From the NCBI GenBank assembly GCA_035573675.1, contig DATMAB010000012.1, positions 62,001-126,000 of the forward strand: DNA of 64,000 nucleotides. Reading direction: 5' to 3'. Of this stretch, positions 6,759 to 16,131 are shown piece by piece. A program made the position numbers and the translations under genes. The notes under the pieces are model-generated. The model searched no databases. It worked only from the letters and a program-made list of their open reading frames with translations, and was not told the origin of the DNA. This DNA is from Terriglobales bacterium (GTDB lineage Bacteria; Acidobacteriota; Terriglobia; Terriglobales; Acidobacteriaceae). The stretch's first letter is position 1. Each line of letters opens with the position of its first letter.

Positions 6759-8491
6759 CGCTGCACCTCCGGGGGCCGGACACCGGTCTCGAAGGCCGGC
6801 GGCGGCAGAATCGGGGGGCGGTTGCGTGACACCGCTTTCTTCTGCACTTCGATCTCGGAGAACAGGATGGCCGGGGCCGAAGCCGACACCGGGATGTTGC
6901 CGCTTTCCGCGCCACAGATGCCGTTGAAGACCTGGGTGGTATCGCCGGTCACGATCAGCCGGTTCAGCGCCACCAGGGGCGTGCCCACGATGTCCACGCC
7001 GCGGACCAGCTCGTCCGGTCGTCCGTCGGGATAGACGCGCCACACCATGATGGGGAGGATCTGGAAGGCTTGCGGCAGGAAGCGCGTAGTCAATGTAAAG
7101 CCGCCGGCGATGTCCTCGAAGTAGAGCCCGTAAGGCTTGTTCTGGCGCTTTACTTCGTCGATCAACTTCTGGCGAAGCTGTGCGTCAGGGACGGTGTGCG
7201 TGGAAGTGACAATGAGGTTGGCCTGGCGGCCCACGGGCATCAGCCCTTCCTGGGCACGTCCATGACCGTTCGACTCGGCAAAACCCTGGACCGGCATGCG
7301 AGACATAAGGAAGCCCTTCAGGACGCCGTCTTTCACCACCTCCGCGCGCTGGCCTGGAACGCCCTCGTCGTCGAACTGGTAGTAGCCGTTGAGCTCCACG
7401 CCGCCCAGGGTCTTCAGGGTGGGATCGTCCACGACGCTGAGGAAGTCGGGCAGGATCTTCTGATTGACTTTCTTGGCGAAGGTCTGGCCTTCCTCATCGC
7501 CGCGCTGCCGCTGGCCCTCGAGACGATGCCCGAGCACCTCGTGGAAGAACACGGCCGCCGCGCGTCCGGAAAGCAGCGCGGGCCCGGCGTAGGGCTCGAC
7601 CAGCGGGGCCTTGCGCAGCGCGCGCAGGTCTTCGGCGAGCTTGCGGACCTTGGCCGTGACCTCCGCCTGCGGAGGCAAGCCGTCGGGCGTCGAGGCATCG
7701 AACGTCTCGGCCCGGAACAGCTCCATGCCGTCGTCGGTGCGCGTTTCCGCGTAGACCACCAAGCGGCTGAGCGACTCCGAGGTCATCACGCGCGAGCCTT
7801 CACTGCTCACGAAGTAGCGCGTGGAAGCGTCCACCACGAGGGTGACGTAAGAACCGTAAATCTCTGGATATTCCCGCAATATCCCGGAGAGTCGCCGCAC
7901 ACGCTCCTGCCACGCGTTGCGGTCGAGCTGTGGAACCGGGGCCGGTTGTCCGATATGCACGTGCGGCTTCTGCTTGCTGAAATCCGGCGAAGAGTCTTCC
8001 TCCTCGGCTTTGACCTGGTGCTCGGTCTGCACCTCAAGGAGCGCACGCGACGCAATCTTGTACTGGCGGTCGGTGGTCAGCCAAAGCGCCCGGGCGATGG
8101 CCTCCCGGTCGTCCTCGATGGGGAGCAGGGTCGAGCCCAACCCGCTGGGGCGGCGGTGATTGTGTGTGTTGTCGAGCTGATGGCCGCCCACCCGTACCGT
8201 CACATCCACCGAGCGCACGCGACGGGACAAGGGGTTGAATAGATCACCCTGGCTGCCTGAGACCACCTCAAGATTGTGCTCGGAAGCGGCGTAGCTGATG
8301 TAGTAGGGCGCAGGCTCCGCTTTGGACAGTTCCTGCATCGCCCGGTTCAGTTCCTGCTCGAGCGTTTCCAGGAGCAGAGCCGAGGAAGCGTCAGGGGCTG
8401 CTGGCTTCGCCGCCATGCCGCCGGTGGCCGGCATGGAAAACAGGGTCCAGAGGAGGAGGAGTACAACAGGACGAGAACGAAACACGCTCAT
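6755..8491 (-). CDS. Secreted TldD-like metalloprotease with intact HExxxH
   Basis: A 578-residue protein with a signal peptide (VVLLLLWTLFSMPATG). The active-site motif HEVLGH is at residues 317-322 in AAVFFHEVLGHRLEG, followed by ILPDFLSVVDDPT, NGYYQFDDEGVPGQ, NGHGRA and a C-terminal NGICGAESGNIPVS close to the TldD end signature. Classical TldD/TldE act in the cytoplasm on peptides, so export of both partners is a variation. It is the first gene of a tight two-gene unit with the degenerate paralogue downstream (4-base overlap). The start at 8491 is chosen because it begins the signal peptide; no good Shine-Dalgarno is visible. A divergent gene begins at 8652. Confidence 0.85.
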   Translation of the reverse strand: MSVFRSRPVVLLLLWTLFSMPATGGMAAKPAAPDASSALLLETLEQELNRAMQELSKAEPAPYYISYAASEHNLEVVSGSQGDLFNPLSRRVRSVDVTVRVGGHQLDNTHNHRRPSGLGSTLLPIEDDREAIARALWLTTDRQYKIASRALLEVQTEHQVKAEEEDSSPDFSKQKPHVHIGQPAPVPQLDRNAWQERVRRLSGILREYPEIYGSYVTLVVDASTRYFVSSEGSRVMTSESLSRLVVYAETRTDDGMELFRAETFDASTPDGLPPQAEVTAKVRKLAEDLRALRKAPLVEPYAGPALLSGRAAAVFFHEVLGHRLEGQRQRGDEEGQTFAKKVNQKILPDFLSVVDDPTLKTLGGVELNGYYQFDDEGVPGQRAEVVKDGVLKGFLMSRMPVQGFAESNGHGRAQEGLMPVGRQANLIVTSTHTVPDAQLRQKLIDEVKRQNKPYGLYFEDIAGGFTLTTRFLPQAFQILPIMVWRVYPDGRPDELVRGVDIVGTPLVALNRLIVTGDTTQVFNGICGAESGNIPVSASAPAILFSEIEVQKKAVSRNRPPILPPPAFETGVRPPEVQR

Positions 8492-8606
8492 GCCAGTTAT
8501 TGAGTGTACAGGAAGCGCGGAAGTTCCGTCGCGTCCTGTGACGGCCCCCCGGGCAGCGCTCCCAAATTCCGGGGACAAGTCGGCCCCAGCAGCGCCCGCC
8601 AGAGAG

Positions 8607-8612
8607 TATAAT
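8607..8612 (+). promoter_or_regulatory. Candidate -10 box TATAAT before the phosphodiesterase gene
   Basis: A perfect TATAAT in GAGAGTATAATTTTTG, 39 bases before the ATG at 8652, in the 160-base divergent gap. No clear -35. Confidence 0.4.
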
Positions 8613-8651
8613 TTTTGAGGTTTGCAACTTCGTCCTCTGGGGGTTTGTTTC

Positions 8652-9896
8652 ATGTCGAAGCGGTTGAGATTCATGGGTTTGGCGCTGCTGGCGGTGTGCG
8701 TCCTCGGGGCTTGGCTGGTGGCGGACACTGGGGCCCAGGCTTCCAAGGCGAAGCCAAAAGTCATGGTAATCGGGGTGAACGGAGCGGAGTGGGACTTCCT
8801 GCGTCCGCTGCTGGTGAGGGGCGAACTGCCCAACCTGGCCCGTTTGATCGAGAACGGAACGTCGGGCTACTTGAAGACCCTCTCGTCGCCCAATTGTCCC
8901 AAGGTCTATACGACCTTCTTTACCAGCACGCCTCCGGTCGAGAACGGAGTGACGGGGTTTGTGGTGAACGGCCAGACGGCCAACACCCACATGCTGAAGC
9001 AGGAGCCCATCTGGTCCATCCTCTCGAAGAACGGCGTCTCGGTGGGCATGGCCAACGTGCCGGGTACGTTCCCGGTGATGCCGGTGAACGGCTACATGGT
9101 CAGCGGCATGCTGACGCGGGGCAAGGACTGCGAGGATGGCGTCCTGTGTTCTCCGAAACTGACCGAGGTGCAGGGCGGCGATCCGGTGTATCCGGCGGCG
9201 CTCAAGGATGAACTGCTGGCCAACGTGGGCGATTTCTACATCGACTGCGCGCGCATCCCGAAGAACGAAGCTCTGGCCGGACACGAGGCGGAAGCCATCA
9301 ACCAGTGGCTGGCCAAGGTGGATACCATCCGCGCTCAGCAAACCAAGTTGTTCGACTACCTGCTGACCAAGTATCCCAAGGATTTCACGTTCCTGGTCCA
9401 ATCCTGCGAAGACCGCACGGGCCACTGGCTTTATCCCATCCAGCCGCACAACGTGGGATACAACGCGAAGATCCACCAGGCCCGTGTGGACGCGTTTCCC
9501 AACCAATATCGCGCTTTCGACAAGGTGCTGGGATCGATCCTGAAGCACGTGGATGAGAACACCTACGTGTTCATCGTGTCGGACCATGGGATCAAGCCGC
9601 TGCGCTACAGCGACCACCACGAACACATGGATCACCCCATGGATAGCGTCATCGCCAAACACGACTTCAACGATGGCGACGAAGTGCCGGGAGCATTCAT
9701 CGCGGTCGGACCGGGCATCAAGAAAGGCTTCCAGTTGCAGGGTCTGCCGGTCAGCGCCTTCGACATCGCGCCTACGCTGCTGCACCTGTATGGGATTCCG
9801 CAGCCAAAGCAGATGAAAGGCCGCGTGCTCACGGAAATCTTCGAGGACGGCACCAAGGTCGCGGAAGCTGCCGCCAAGACAGAACACGCCCACTAG
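8652..9896 (+). CDS. Alkaline-phosphatase-superfamily phosphodiesterase/pyrophosphatase-like, secreted
   Basis: A 414-residue product with a signal peptide (LALLAVCVLGAWLVADTGAQA). The fold is that of type I phosphodiesterase/nucleotide pyrophosphatases. It has VMVIGVNGAEWDFLRPLL (first metal Asp position replaced by N in GVNG), NLARLIENG, a nucleophile region KVYTTFFTSTPPVENGV, and FIVSDHGIKPL plus HHEHMDHPMD for metal ligands. The ATG at 8652 follows GGGGG by 8 bases; an earlier in-frame TTG would lengthen the n-region unnaturally. The substrate is not predictable. It is convergent with the sulfatase/TPR gene, with a shared hairpin terminator. The substitution of the usual first Asp in the VxGxDG motif is unusual and could reduce activity. 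Confidence 0.8.
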   Translation: MSKRLRFMGLALLAVCVLGAWLVADTGAQASKAKPKVMVIGVNGAEWDFLRPLLVRGELPNLARLIENGTSGYLKTLSSPNCPKVYTTFFTSTPPVENGVTGFVVNGQTANTHMLKQEPIWSILSKNGVSVGMANVPGTFPVMPVNGYMVSGMLTRGKDCEDGVLCSPKLTEVQGGDPVYPAALKDELLANVGDFYIDCARIPKNEALAGHEAEAINQWLAKVDTIRAQQTKLFDYLLTKYPKDFTFLVQSCEDRTGHWLYPIQPHNVGYNAKIHQARVDAFPNQYRAFDKVLGSILKHVDENTYVFIVSDHGIKPLRYSDHHEHMDHPMDSVIAKHDFNDGDEVPGAFIAVGPGIKKGFQLQGLPVSAFDIAPTLLHLYGIPQPKQMKGRVLTEIFEDGTKVAEAAAKTEHAH

Positions 9897-9918
9897 ACCA
9901 GAGCAGTCCGATCGGAAC

Positions 9919-9944
9919 CAGGCGCCCGTTTTTCAGGGCGCCTG
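9919..9944. terminator. Bidirectional hairpin terminator
   Basis: CAGGCGCCC at 9919-9927 pairs perfectly with GGGCGCCTG at 9936-9944 around a T-rich loop. ATTTTCTTT follows on the plus strand. It serves the gene ending at 9896 and overlaps the last codons of the convergent gene ending at 9933. Confidence 0.75.
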
Positions 9945-11876
9945 ATTTTCTTTGAGCAGGGATGCGGCCTGCGCTTCCGCGCGCTTTGCTTCTTCCACTC
10001 GTCCCAGACCGCGATACGATTCGGCCAACAGGCGGTAGACGTCGGCGGTCGGCGCTTCCCCCTGCGAGGCCCGTTCCAGCTGGCTGGCTGCGTCGGCATA
10101 CCGCTTCTCAGCCAGGAACATGCGCGCCAACTCGACGCGGGCCGCGGCGGCTTTAGGACGCAACAGCGTCGCAGCCTCGAACTGATCGCGGGCGGCAGCG
10201 GCATCCCCCAGGCGCGCATAGACGCGTCCCAGGAGCACGCGGGCATCGTATTGGCCGGGAGCAAGTCGCAGGGCCTCGTTCAAAGCGTCGCGGGCGCCGG
10301 CCAGGTCGTTCAGCTTTTCGAGCGCCTGGCCGTGGTACCAGGCTGCCGCGGCGTCGTTGGACCGCAAGGCGCGGGCTCGTGCCAGGTGCTGCGCCGCCTT
10401 GGCGTAATCACCCTGCGCCAACTCGATCTGGCCCAGTTGCAGGAAGGCGACGGCGGACGTCTCATCCAGCGCGATGGCCTTCTCCAGGGCGGCCCGGGCG
10501 ACGTCGGGTCGCCCGCCCTCGTCGGCCATCAAGGCGCGATGCAGCAGATTCTGCAACTCGATCTTGTCCTTAGGATCAGGCAGCAGCGATGGCTCGGGCA
10601 CGTTGGTCTGGCCAGGATCGCTGCCCAGGTATCCCAGCGCCTTCAGGTGCTCCAGCGTCTCCTGAGGAACCTTCCCCGCGCTCCCTGGTTCGGCGCCGGC
10701 GCGGAACTCCGCCAGCAGCGCGCGGGCCGCCTGCACCTGGGGATTCCAGGGCTCGTATCCATTGCGTGTTTCGCCCGGGTCGGCCACAAGGTCGTAGAAC
10801 TCAGGACGGGGAGCCTCGATGAACTTCGAGTTCTCCCAGCGCACAGATCGCAGCGGCGCCCAGCCGAAACGCAGCGGATAGTCGGTTTCTCCAATGGCCG
10901 GGATCTCCGGCAGAGACTCTCCCTTCAGCGAGGGTGTGAGCGAGCGACCCTGCAGCTCCTTGGGTATGGGCAACTGCAACTGCGCAAGGACGGTCGGCAG
11001 GATGTCGATGGTGCGCACCTGATTGTTGTTGACCGTGCCCGCGCGGGCGGCGCCCGGCAGCTTCACGATCAGAGGCACGTGCAGGGTGGAATCGTAGAGG
11101 AAGATGCCGTGCGTCTCCTCGCCGTGCTCGCCCAGACCTTCGCCGTGGTCACCTACGACGACGACCAGCGACGAGCGGTACCGCGCCTGGCGGTCCAGAT
11201 AGGTCAAGAGCCGGCCCAGCGCAGCATCCGCATAGGCTATCTCGCCGTCGTAGGGGGAGTTCTTGTATAGCTGGTCGTAAGGCGCGGGGGGCTCGTAGGG
11301 ATCGTGTGGGTCGAAGAGATGCACCCACAGGAATCGTGGACCGCTGCGGTTCCGTCCCATCCACTCGATGGCCCTCTCGACCACATCCATGCCCCGGCGC
11401 TCCACCCTGCCCCAGCGCGGCGCGGATTTGGGCAGGTTGGGGAAGTTGTCATAGAAGTCGAAGCCGCGGTCCAGTCCGGGCGCCAGCGAGGAGCTGTCCA
11501 GAATCACGGCTCCGATGAAGGCCGCGGTCCTGTAGCCGCGCTGCTTGAGCATCTGCGCCCAGGTGGCGTGCGCAGCGCCGAGCGGCACGCCGAAGTCGGT
11601 CACGCCGTGGGTGCTGGGCAGAAGTCCAGTGAGAATGCTGGCGTGTGAGGTATTGGTAATCGGGCTGGGAGTGAAGGCCTGGGAGAAGCGGATGCCGTCA
11701 CGGCACAGGCGATCGAGAGCCGGAGTCTGCGCCCGGCCGTAGCCGTAGCAGCCGACGTGGTCGGCGCGCAGCGTGTCGATGGTGATCAGGACGACGTCGG
11801 GCTGCGTTTGCGCCGCGGTGTAGGGGGTCGTCGCCAGCACCCACAGAAAGAAAAAAAGGAAGCCACGCAATCGCAT
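9933..11876 (-). CDS. Sulfatase-fold/TPR fusion protein, secreted (paralogue A)
   Basis: A signal peptide (MRLRGFLFFFLWVLATTPYTAA) is followed by a sulfatase-fold domain of about 400 residues: VVLITIDTLRADHVGCYGYG, LWVHLFDPHDPY, VVVVGDHGEGLGEHGEETHG. A C-terminal TPR array (about residues 430-640) has repeats such as AVAFLQLGQIELAQGDYAKA. True sulfatases need CxPxR (or SxPxR) for formylglycine; here the nucleophile region is SPITNTSHASILTG, so formylglycine chemistry is unlikely and a Thr/Ser nucleophile, as in phosphotransferases of this superfamily, is more probable. ATG 11894 is an alternative start. It is divergent from paralogue B. Confidence 0.85.
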   Translation of the reverse strand: MRLRGFLFFFLWVLATTPYTAAQTQPDVVLITIDTLRADHVGCYGYGRAQTPALDRLCRDGIRFSQAFTPSPITNTSHASILTGLLPSTHGVTDFGVPLGAAHATWAQMLKQRGYRTAAFIGAVILDSSSLAPGLDRGFDFYDNFPNLPKSAPRWGRVERRGMDVVERAIEWMGRNRSGPRFLWVHLFDPHDPYEPPAPYDQLYKNSPYDGEIAYADAALGRLLTYLDRQARYRSSLVVVVGDHGEGLGEHGEETHGIFLYDSTLHVPLIVKLPGAARAGTVNNNQVRTIDILPTVLAQLQLPIPKELQGRSLTPSLKGESLPEIPAIGETDYPLRFGWAPLRSVRWENSKFIEAPRPEFYDLVADPGETRNGYEPWNPQVQAARALLAEFRAGAEPGSAGKVPQETLEHLKALGYLGSDPGQTNVPEPSLLPDPKDKIELQNLLHRALMADEGGRPDVARAALEKAIALDETSAVAFLQLGQIELAQGDYAKAAQHLARARALRSNDAAAAWYHGQALEKLNDLAGARDALNEALRLAPGQYDARVLLGRVYARLGDAAAARDQFEAATLLRPKAAAARVELARMFLAEKRYADAASQLERASQGEAPTADVYRLLAESYRGLGRVEEAKRAEAQAASLLKENQAP

Positions 11877-11941
11877 CGCAGGCCAGACTAGCATAGCGCC
11901 AAGCTGTGACGAAACCGGCGGCCGGTCGTGCGGCCGCGCGA

Positions 11942-11947
11942 TATAAT
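11942..11947 (+). promoter_or_regulatory. Candidate -10 box TATAAT before the sulfatase-fold pair
   Basis: TATAAT in GCGATATAATGTCAG, 58 bases before the ATG at 12006. Confidence 0.4.
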
Positions 11948-12005
11948 GTCAGTTGTCTGCGCGCGGCCCGAATGTGTTCGTCGGACGCACGCACCTTGAC
12001 CCTTG

Positions 12006-14006
12006 ATGTCCGTGTCGAATCCCAGGATCCCACACCTCCGAAGCTTGGCATTCGTGTGCATGCTGCTGGCGGCAACCGCCCCGTCGGGGTGGGCCCAGGC
12101 GGCGCGCCGGCCGGCGCGTTCCGTCGCGCCCAACGTCGTCCTGATCACCATCGATACGCTGCGTCCCGACCACTTGAGCTGCTACGGCTATGAACGGCTC
12201 CGCACCCCCAATATCGACGCCTTGGTCGCCGACGGAGTGCTGTTTGAAAAAGCCTACACGGCGGTTCCTATCACGCTGCCGTCGCATGGCTCGTTGCTGA
12301 CCGGCACCTATCCCATGTACACCGGGCTGCACGACTTCAGCGGCAATCGCTTAAATCCGCAGCAGCCCACCCTGGCCACCGTGCTGCGTCGTCGCGGGTA
12401 CGCCACCGGCGCGGTGGTAGGGGCGGCGGTGCTGGATTCGCGCTTCGGGCTGGATTCCGGCTTCGATTTCTACTACGACAATTTCGATTTCAATCGCATG
12501 CTGGAGACCAACCTGGACGCCATGGAGCGTCCCGGCAACGTGGTGGCCGACGAGGCCCTGGCCTGGCTGCGCAAGAACGCTCACCGGCGCTTCCTGCTGT
12601 GGATGCACCTCTACGACCCGCATCATCCCTACAACCCGCCCGCTCCCTATGACCAGCAGTACAAGGACTCCCCTTACGACGGTGAAATCGCCTTTGCGGA
12701 TGCGCAGGTGGGACGGCTCATCTCCTACCTGAAGCAGCAGGGACTTTATGGACGCACGCTGATTGTGCTCGCCGGGGATCATGGCGAAGGACTGGGAGAG
12801 CACGGCGAGAAGACGCACGGGTTTTTCATCTACAACACCACCATGCACGTGCCGCTGATCGTCAAGCCTGCCGGCCGCGATGCCACGGCGCCGAAACGCA
12901 TTGCGGAGCCTGTGAACCTGGTGGACGTGCTGCCCACCACGCTCGAACTGCTGAAGCTGCCCGTGCCCGCTGAAGTCCAGGGGCGGAGCCTGCTGCCGCT
13001 GTTTCAAGGCAAGTCGAGCGAGCGCACAAGCCATTTGTATGGAGAGTCCTTCCTGCCGCGCCTGCATTTCAATTGGAGCGAGTTGCGCGGCATCCAGGTG
13101 GAGAACTATCACTTCATCGACGCGCCCAAGCCGGAGCTGTACGACCTGTCCGCCGATCCCGGCGAGCGCACGAACCTGTTCGAGCAGAAGCCCGCAGTGG
13201 CCAGCGAACTCCAGAAGAAACTGGCCGACGTGATCCGGAACTATTCGGCGGGTAAAGAGATGGCGGAAAAGACCGGACTGGACCCCTCGATGGCCGAGCG
13301 GCTTCAAGCCTTGGGCTACGCAGCTTTTTCCGGCGGCGGCAACCCCACCATCAGCAACCGCGAGCTGCCGGACCCGAAAGACCGCATCCAGATGTACGAA
13401 CTGGTTTCGGAGGCGCTCAATCTGAGCCAGCGTGGACGCTACGACGAATCCATTGCCAACCTGAAGGCGGCCGTGGAGATCGAGCCGACTTCGGTCCCGA
13501 CCCACTACCTGCTAGGGCTGAACTACTATCGCAAGCAGGAGTGGGCCAATGCCGCGCAGGAGTTCGAGCTGGTGCTGAAATCCAGCCCTGATTACACACT
13601 CGCGGTCTTCAACCTCGGCCTGGCCAAGGCGCGGCTGGGAGAGCGGGAAGAAGCGTCTCGACTGCTGCGCCGCACACTCGAGCTCGATCCCAACAATTTC
13701 ACCGCCGCTTTTGACCTGGGTGCGTTGCTGATCCAAATGGGGCGCGCGGAGGAGAGCCTGGAAGCCTTCCGCCAGACACTCAAGATCCTGCCCACTTTCG
13801 GACCGGCTCACCGCGCCATCGGCGAGGTCCTCCTCTATCAGGGCAAGCCGGATGAGGCACTGCCAGCTCTGCGCACCGCCCTTCGCTACATGCCCAACAA
13901 TTCAGCGGTTCGCGTTTCCATCGCCAAGGCCCTGCAGATGAAGGGCCTGCACGAGCAAGCGGAAGAGGAACTGCGCAAGGCGCGGGCAGGTAATTCTTCG
14001 CAATGA
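12006..14006 (+). CDS. Sulfatase-fold/TPR fusion protein, secreted (paralogue B)
   Basis: A 666-residue protein. After a signal peptide ending near GWAQA comes the sulfatase-fold core: NVVLITIDTLRPDHLSCYGYE, LLWMHLYDPHHPYNPP, IVLAGDHGEGLGEHGEKTHGF, ENYHFIDAPKPELYDLSADPGE. At least five TPRs follow from about residue 470 (DESIANLKAAVEIEPTSVPT and so on). The nucleophile region AVPITLPSHGSLLTG has no CxPxR. The ATG at 12006 is taken rather than a TTG one codon earlier. The stop overlaps the start of paralogue C by 4 bases, so B and C form an operon, divergent from A. The substrate is unknown; the C-terminal TPRs suggest docking to a partner. Confidence 0.87.
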   Translation: MSVSNPRIPHLRSLAFVCMLLAATAPSGWAQAARRPARSVAPNVVLITIDTLRPDHLSCYGYERLRTPNIDALVADGVLFEKAYTAVPITLPSHGSLLTGTYPMYTGLHDFSGNRLNPQQPTLATVLRRRGYATGAVVGAAVLDSRFGLDSGFDFYYDNFDFNRMLETNLDAMERPGNVVADEALAWLRKNAHRRFLLWMHLYDPHHPYNPPAPYDQQYKDSPYDGEIAFADAQVGRLISYLKQQGLYGRTLIVLAGDHGEGLGEHGEKTHGFFIYNTTMHVPLIVKPAGRDATAPKRIAEPVNLVDVLPTTLELLKLPVPAEVQGRSLLPLFQGKSSERTSHLYGESFLPRLHFNWSELRGIQVENYHFIDAPKPELYDLSADPGERTNLFEQKPAVASELQKKLADVIRNYSAGKEMAEKTGLDPSMAERLQALGYAAFSGGGNPTISNRELPDPKDRIQMYELVSEALNLSQRGRYDESIANLKAAVEIEPTSVPTHYLLGLNYYRKQEWANAAQEFELVLKSSPDYTLAVFNLGLAKARLGEREEASRLLRRTLELDPNNFTAAFDLGALLIQMGRAEESLEAFRQTLKILPTFGPAHRAIGEVLLYQGKPDEALPALRTALRYMPNNSAVRVSIAKALQMKGLHEQAEEELRKARAGNSSQ

Positions 14007-16120
14007 GGCAGAACACGGCCAACTTCTCGCTCGATGGCATCAGGAGTATGGCGGCAGCAGTCTTCGCGGTCCTGCTGGCGCTGCCGGCAATGGCCCAGCC
14101 GCCGGCGAAGCGCGTTTCGCGCCTGCCTGCCCGGCCCAACGTGCTGCTCATTACGGTGGACACGTTGCGCGCAGATCGCATCGGCGCCTACGGCGCTACC
14201 AACGTCTTCACGCCCGCCGTCGATGCGCTGGCCAAAGACGGCATTCTGTTCGAGCGCGCCCTTGCGCAGGTGCCGCTCACGCTTCCTTCCCACGCCGGCA
14301 TTCTCACCGGCATGTATCCGTTCTCGAACGGAGTGCAGGACTTCACCGGGCAGCCGCTGGGACCGCAGTTCCGCACTATCGCCCAGAGCCTGAAGCAGAA
14401 CGGCTATGCCACCGGCGCCATCGTCAGCTCGTTCGTTCTGGACCGGAGCTGGGGGCTCTCACGCGGCTTTGATTTTTACTTCGACATGTTCGCCGGCACC
14501 AGCTTCCTGACCCATGACCTGGCGCTGGTGGAACGCAAAGGCGACCGCTCGACCGACCGCGCCCTGGAATGGCTGGGCAAGAACGCAGCCCGGCCCTTCT
14601 TCCTGTGGCTGCACCTCTACGATCCCCACAGCCCGTACGATCCGCCGGAACCGTTCCGCAGCCAGTACGCCGGCCGTGCTTACGACGGCGAGGTGGCGTT
14701 CGCCGATGCTCAGGTGGGTCGGGTGATGGAGTGGCTGAAGAAGCGCCGCCTCTATGACAACACGCTCATCATCCTGGCGGCCGATCACGGCGAGTCGCTG
14801 GGCGAACACGGAGAGAACGAGCACGGCTTCTTTATCTACAACTCCACCGTGCATGTGCCGCTCATCGTCAAGCCGCCGGCGCGCCCGACTAGAAGTGAGC
14901 GGCGGATCAAACGGCCGGTAGAGATCCTGGCGATTGCGCCCACCATCGTGGGTATGCTGGGCATCCGCGACGAGATCCAGAAGCAGTTCCAGGCCCCGAG
15001 CCTGCTGGAACCCACTTCCGACGATCGCCCGGCTTATAGCGAGACCTTCTACCCTTTCAGCTCATTCGGCTGGAGTCCGCTGCGCAGCCTGCAGACCGAG
15101 CGCTACCAGTACATCGATGCGCCCAAGCCGGAGTTGTATGACCTGGTTACGGATCCCGGGCAGAAGGAAAACCTGGTCGGGCGGCAAGCCGCCGTGGCTG
15201 CCGTGCTCAAACAGAAGCTGGCAGAATTGCAGCGCCGCTTCCCTGCCCCGACCCAGCAGCCCGGCGCGGGCGGCCTGGACGCGGAGACGATCGAGAAGCT
15301 GGGCGCGCTCGGTTACGTCGGCTTCCGAACGTCAGTCACGGCAGAACAACTTGCCGCAGGCCTGGCCGATCCCAAGGATCGAGTGTGGGAGTTCAACACC
15401 ATCCTGCGCGCCATTGACCTGGCGCAATTGAAAGAATTCGAGAAGAGCCGCCTGCTGCTGGAGCAGGTTCGGGAAAAGGAACCCAACATGTACGTCATCC
15501 CGTTCATGCTGGGCGAAGCAGCCTTACAGCAGGAGGACTGGGTGACCGCTGCCCGTGAACTCCAGCGCTGCCTGGAGCTGAATCCTAACTTCGACCAGGC
15601 GATGACGGCGGTGGCGCGCGCCCTGCATGCTCTCAATCAGACCCAGGAAGGCACGAAGTGGCTCGACAAGGCGCTCAAGCTCAATCCTCAGAACACACGC
15701 GCCTTATACCAGCTCGGCTGGATGCAGTTGAAAGACGATCCCGACGCGGCCGCCAGGTCGTTTCAGAAAGTGATTGATATCCAGCCCCATTTCGCATTGG
15801 CACGCCGCGACCTGGGCATCCTGCGCATCCGCCAGCAGCGGTATGTAGAAGCAGCGCAGCATCTCGCTGAGGCCTACAGATTGGGGCTGAACGATTACCG
15901 CCTGCTGAATTTTTTGGGCATTGCCTACGGGCAAACCGGACAAACCCGAAAGGCGGTCGGAGTCTATAGGACCGCCATCCGGGAGAAGCCGGATTTCGCC
16001 GAAGCCCATCTGAACCTGGCCGCAGCGCTGGAAAGGCTCAAGCAAACGCAGGCGGCGCGGGCGGAATATGAAGAGGCCTGCCGGCTGGAATCGAAGTTCT
16101 GCCAGTACGTACCGCGCTAA
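14003..16120 (+). CDS. Sulfatase-fold/TPR fusion protein, secreted (paralogue C)
   Basis: A 705-residue protein translated from an ATGA overlap with paralogue B. A signal peptide (MAAAVFAVLLALPAMAQ) begins at residue 16, so ATG 14048 is also possible. The core reads NVLLITVDTLRADRIGAYG, LWLHLYDPHSPYDPPE, IILAADHGESLGEHGENEHGF and TERYQYIDAPKPELYDLVTDPG. Five to seven TPRs occupy about residues 480-700. The nucleophile region VPLTLPSHAGILTG again lacks CxPxR. It ends 11 bases before the stop of the convergent TPR gene. Three clustered copies in one 6-kb stretch indicate local duplication. Confidence 0.87.
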   Translation: MRQNTANFSLDGIRSMAAAVFAVLLALPAMAQPPAKRVSRLPARPNVLLITVDTLRADRIGAYGATNVFTPAVDALAKDGILFERALAQVPLTLPSHAGILTGMYPFSNGVQDFTGQPLGPQFRTIAQSLKQNGYATGAIVSSFVLDRSWGLSRGFDFYFDMFAGTSFLTHDLALVERKGDRSTDRALEWLGKNAARPFFLWLHLYDPHSPYDPPEPFRSQYAGRAYDGEVAFADAQVGRVMEWLKKRRLYDNTLIILAADHGESLGEHGENEHGFFIYNSTVHVPLIVKPPARPTRSERRIKRPVEILAIAPTIVGMLGIRDEIQKQFQAPSLLEPTSDDRPAYSETFYPFSSFGWSPLRSLQTERYQYIDAPKPELYDLVTDPGQKENLVGRQAAVAAVLKQKLAELQRRFPAPTQQPGAGGLDAETIEKLGALGYVGFRTSVTAEQLAAGLADPKDRVWEFNTILRAIDLAQLKEFEKSRLLLEQVREKEPNMYVIPFMLGEAALQQEDWVTAARELQRCLELNPNFDQAMTAVARALHALNQTQEGTKWLDKALKLNPQNTRALYQLGWMQLKDDPDAAARSFQKVIDIQPHFALARRDLGILRIRQQRYVEAAQHLAEAYRLGLNDYRLLNFLGIAYGQTGQTRKAVGVYRTAIREKPDFAEAHLNLAAALERLKQTQAARAEYEEACRLESKFCQYVPR

Positions 16121-16131
16121 CGACAGGCCTG

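Noticed and set aside
6758-7043. N-terminal extension of the degenerate TldD-like gene
   Set aside because: The signal sequence starts at 6758 with a 4-base overlap to the upstream gene; the extension is an off-frame reading of that gene.
9933-16120. Naming the three fusion proteins arylsulfatases
   Set aside because: The formylglycine motif CxPxR/SxPxR is missing in all three.
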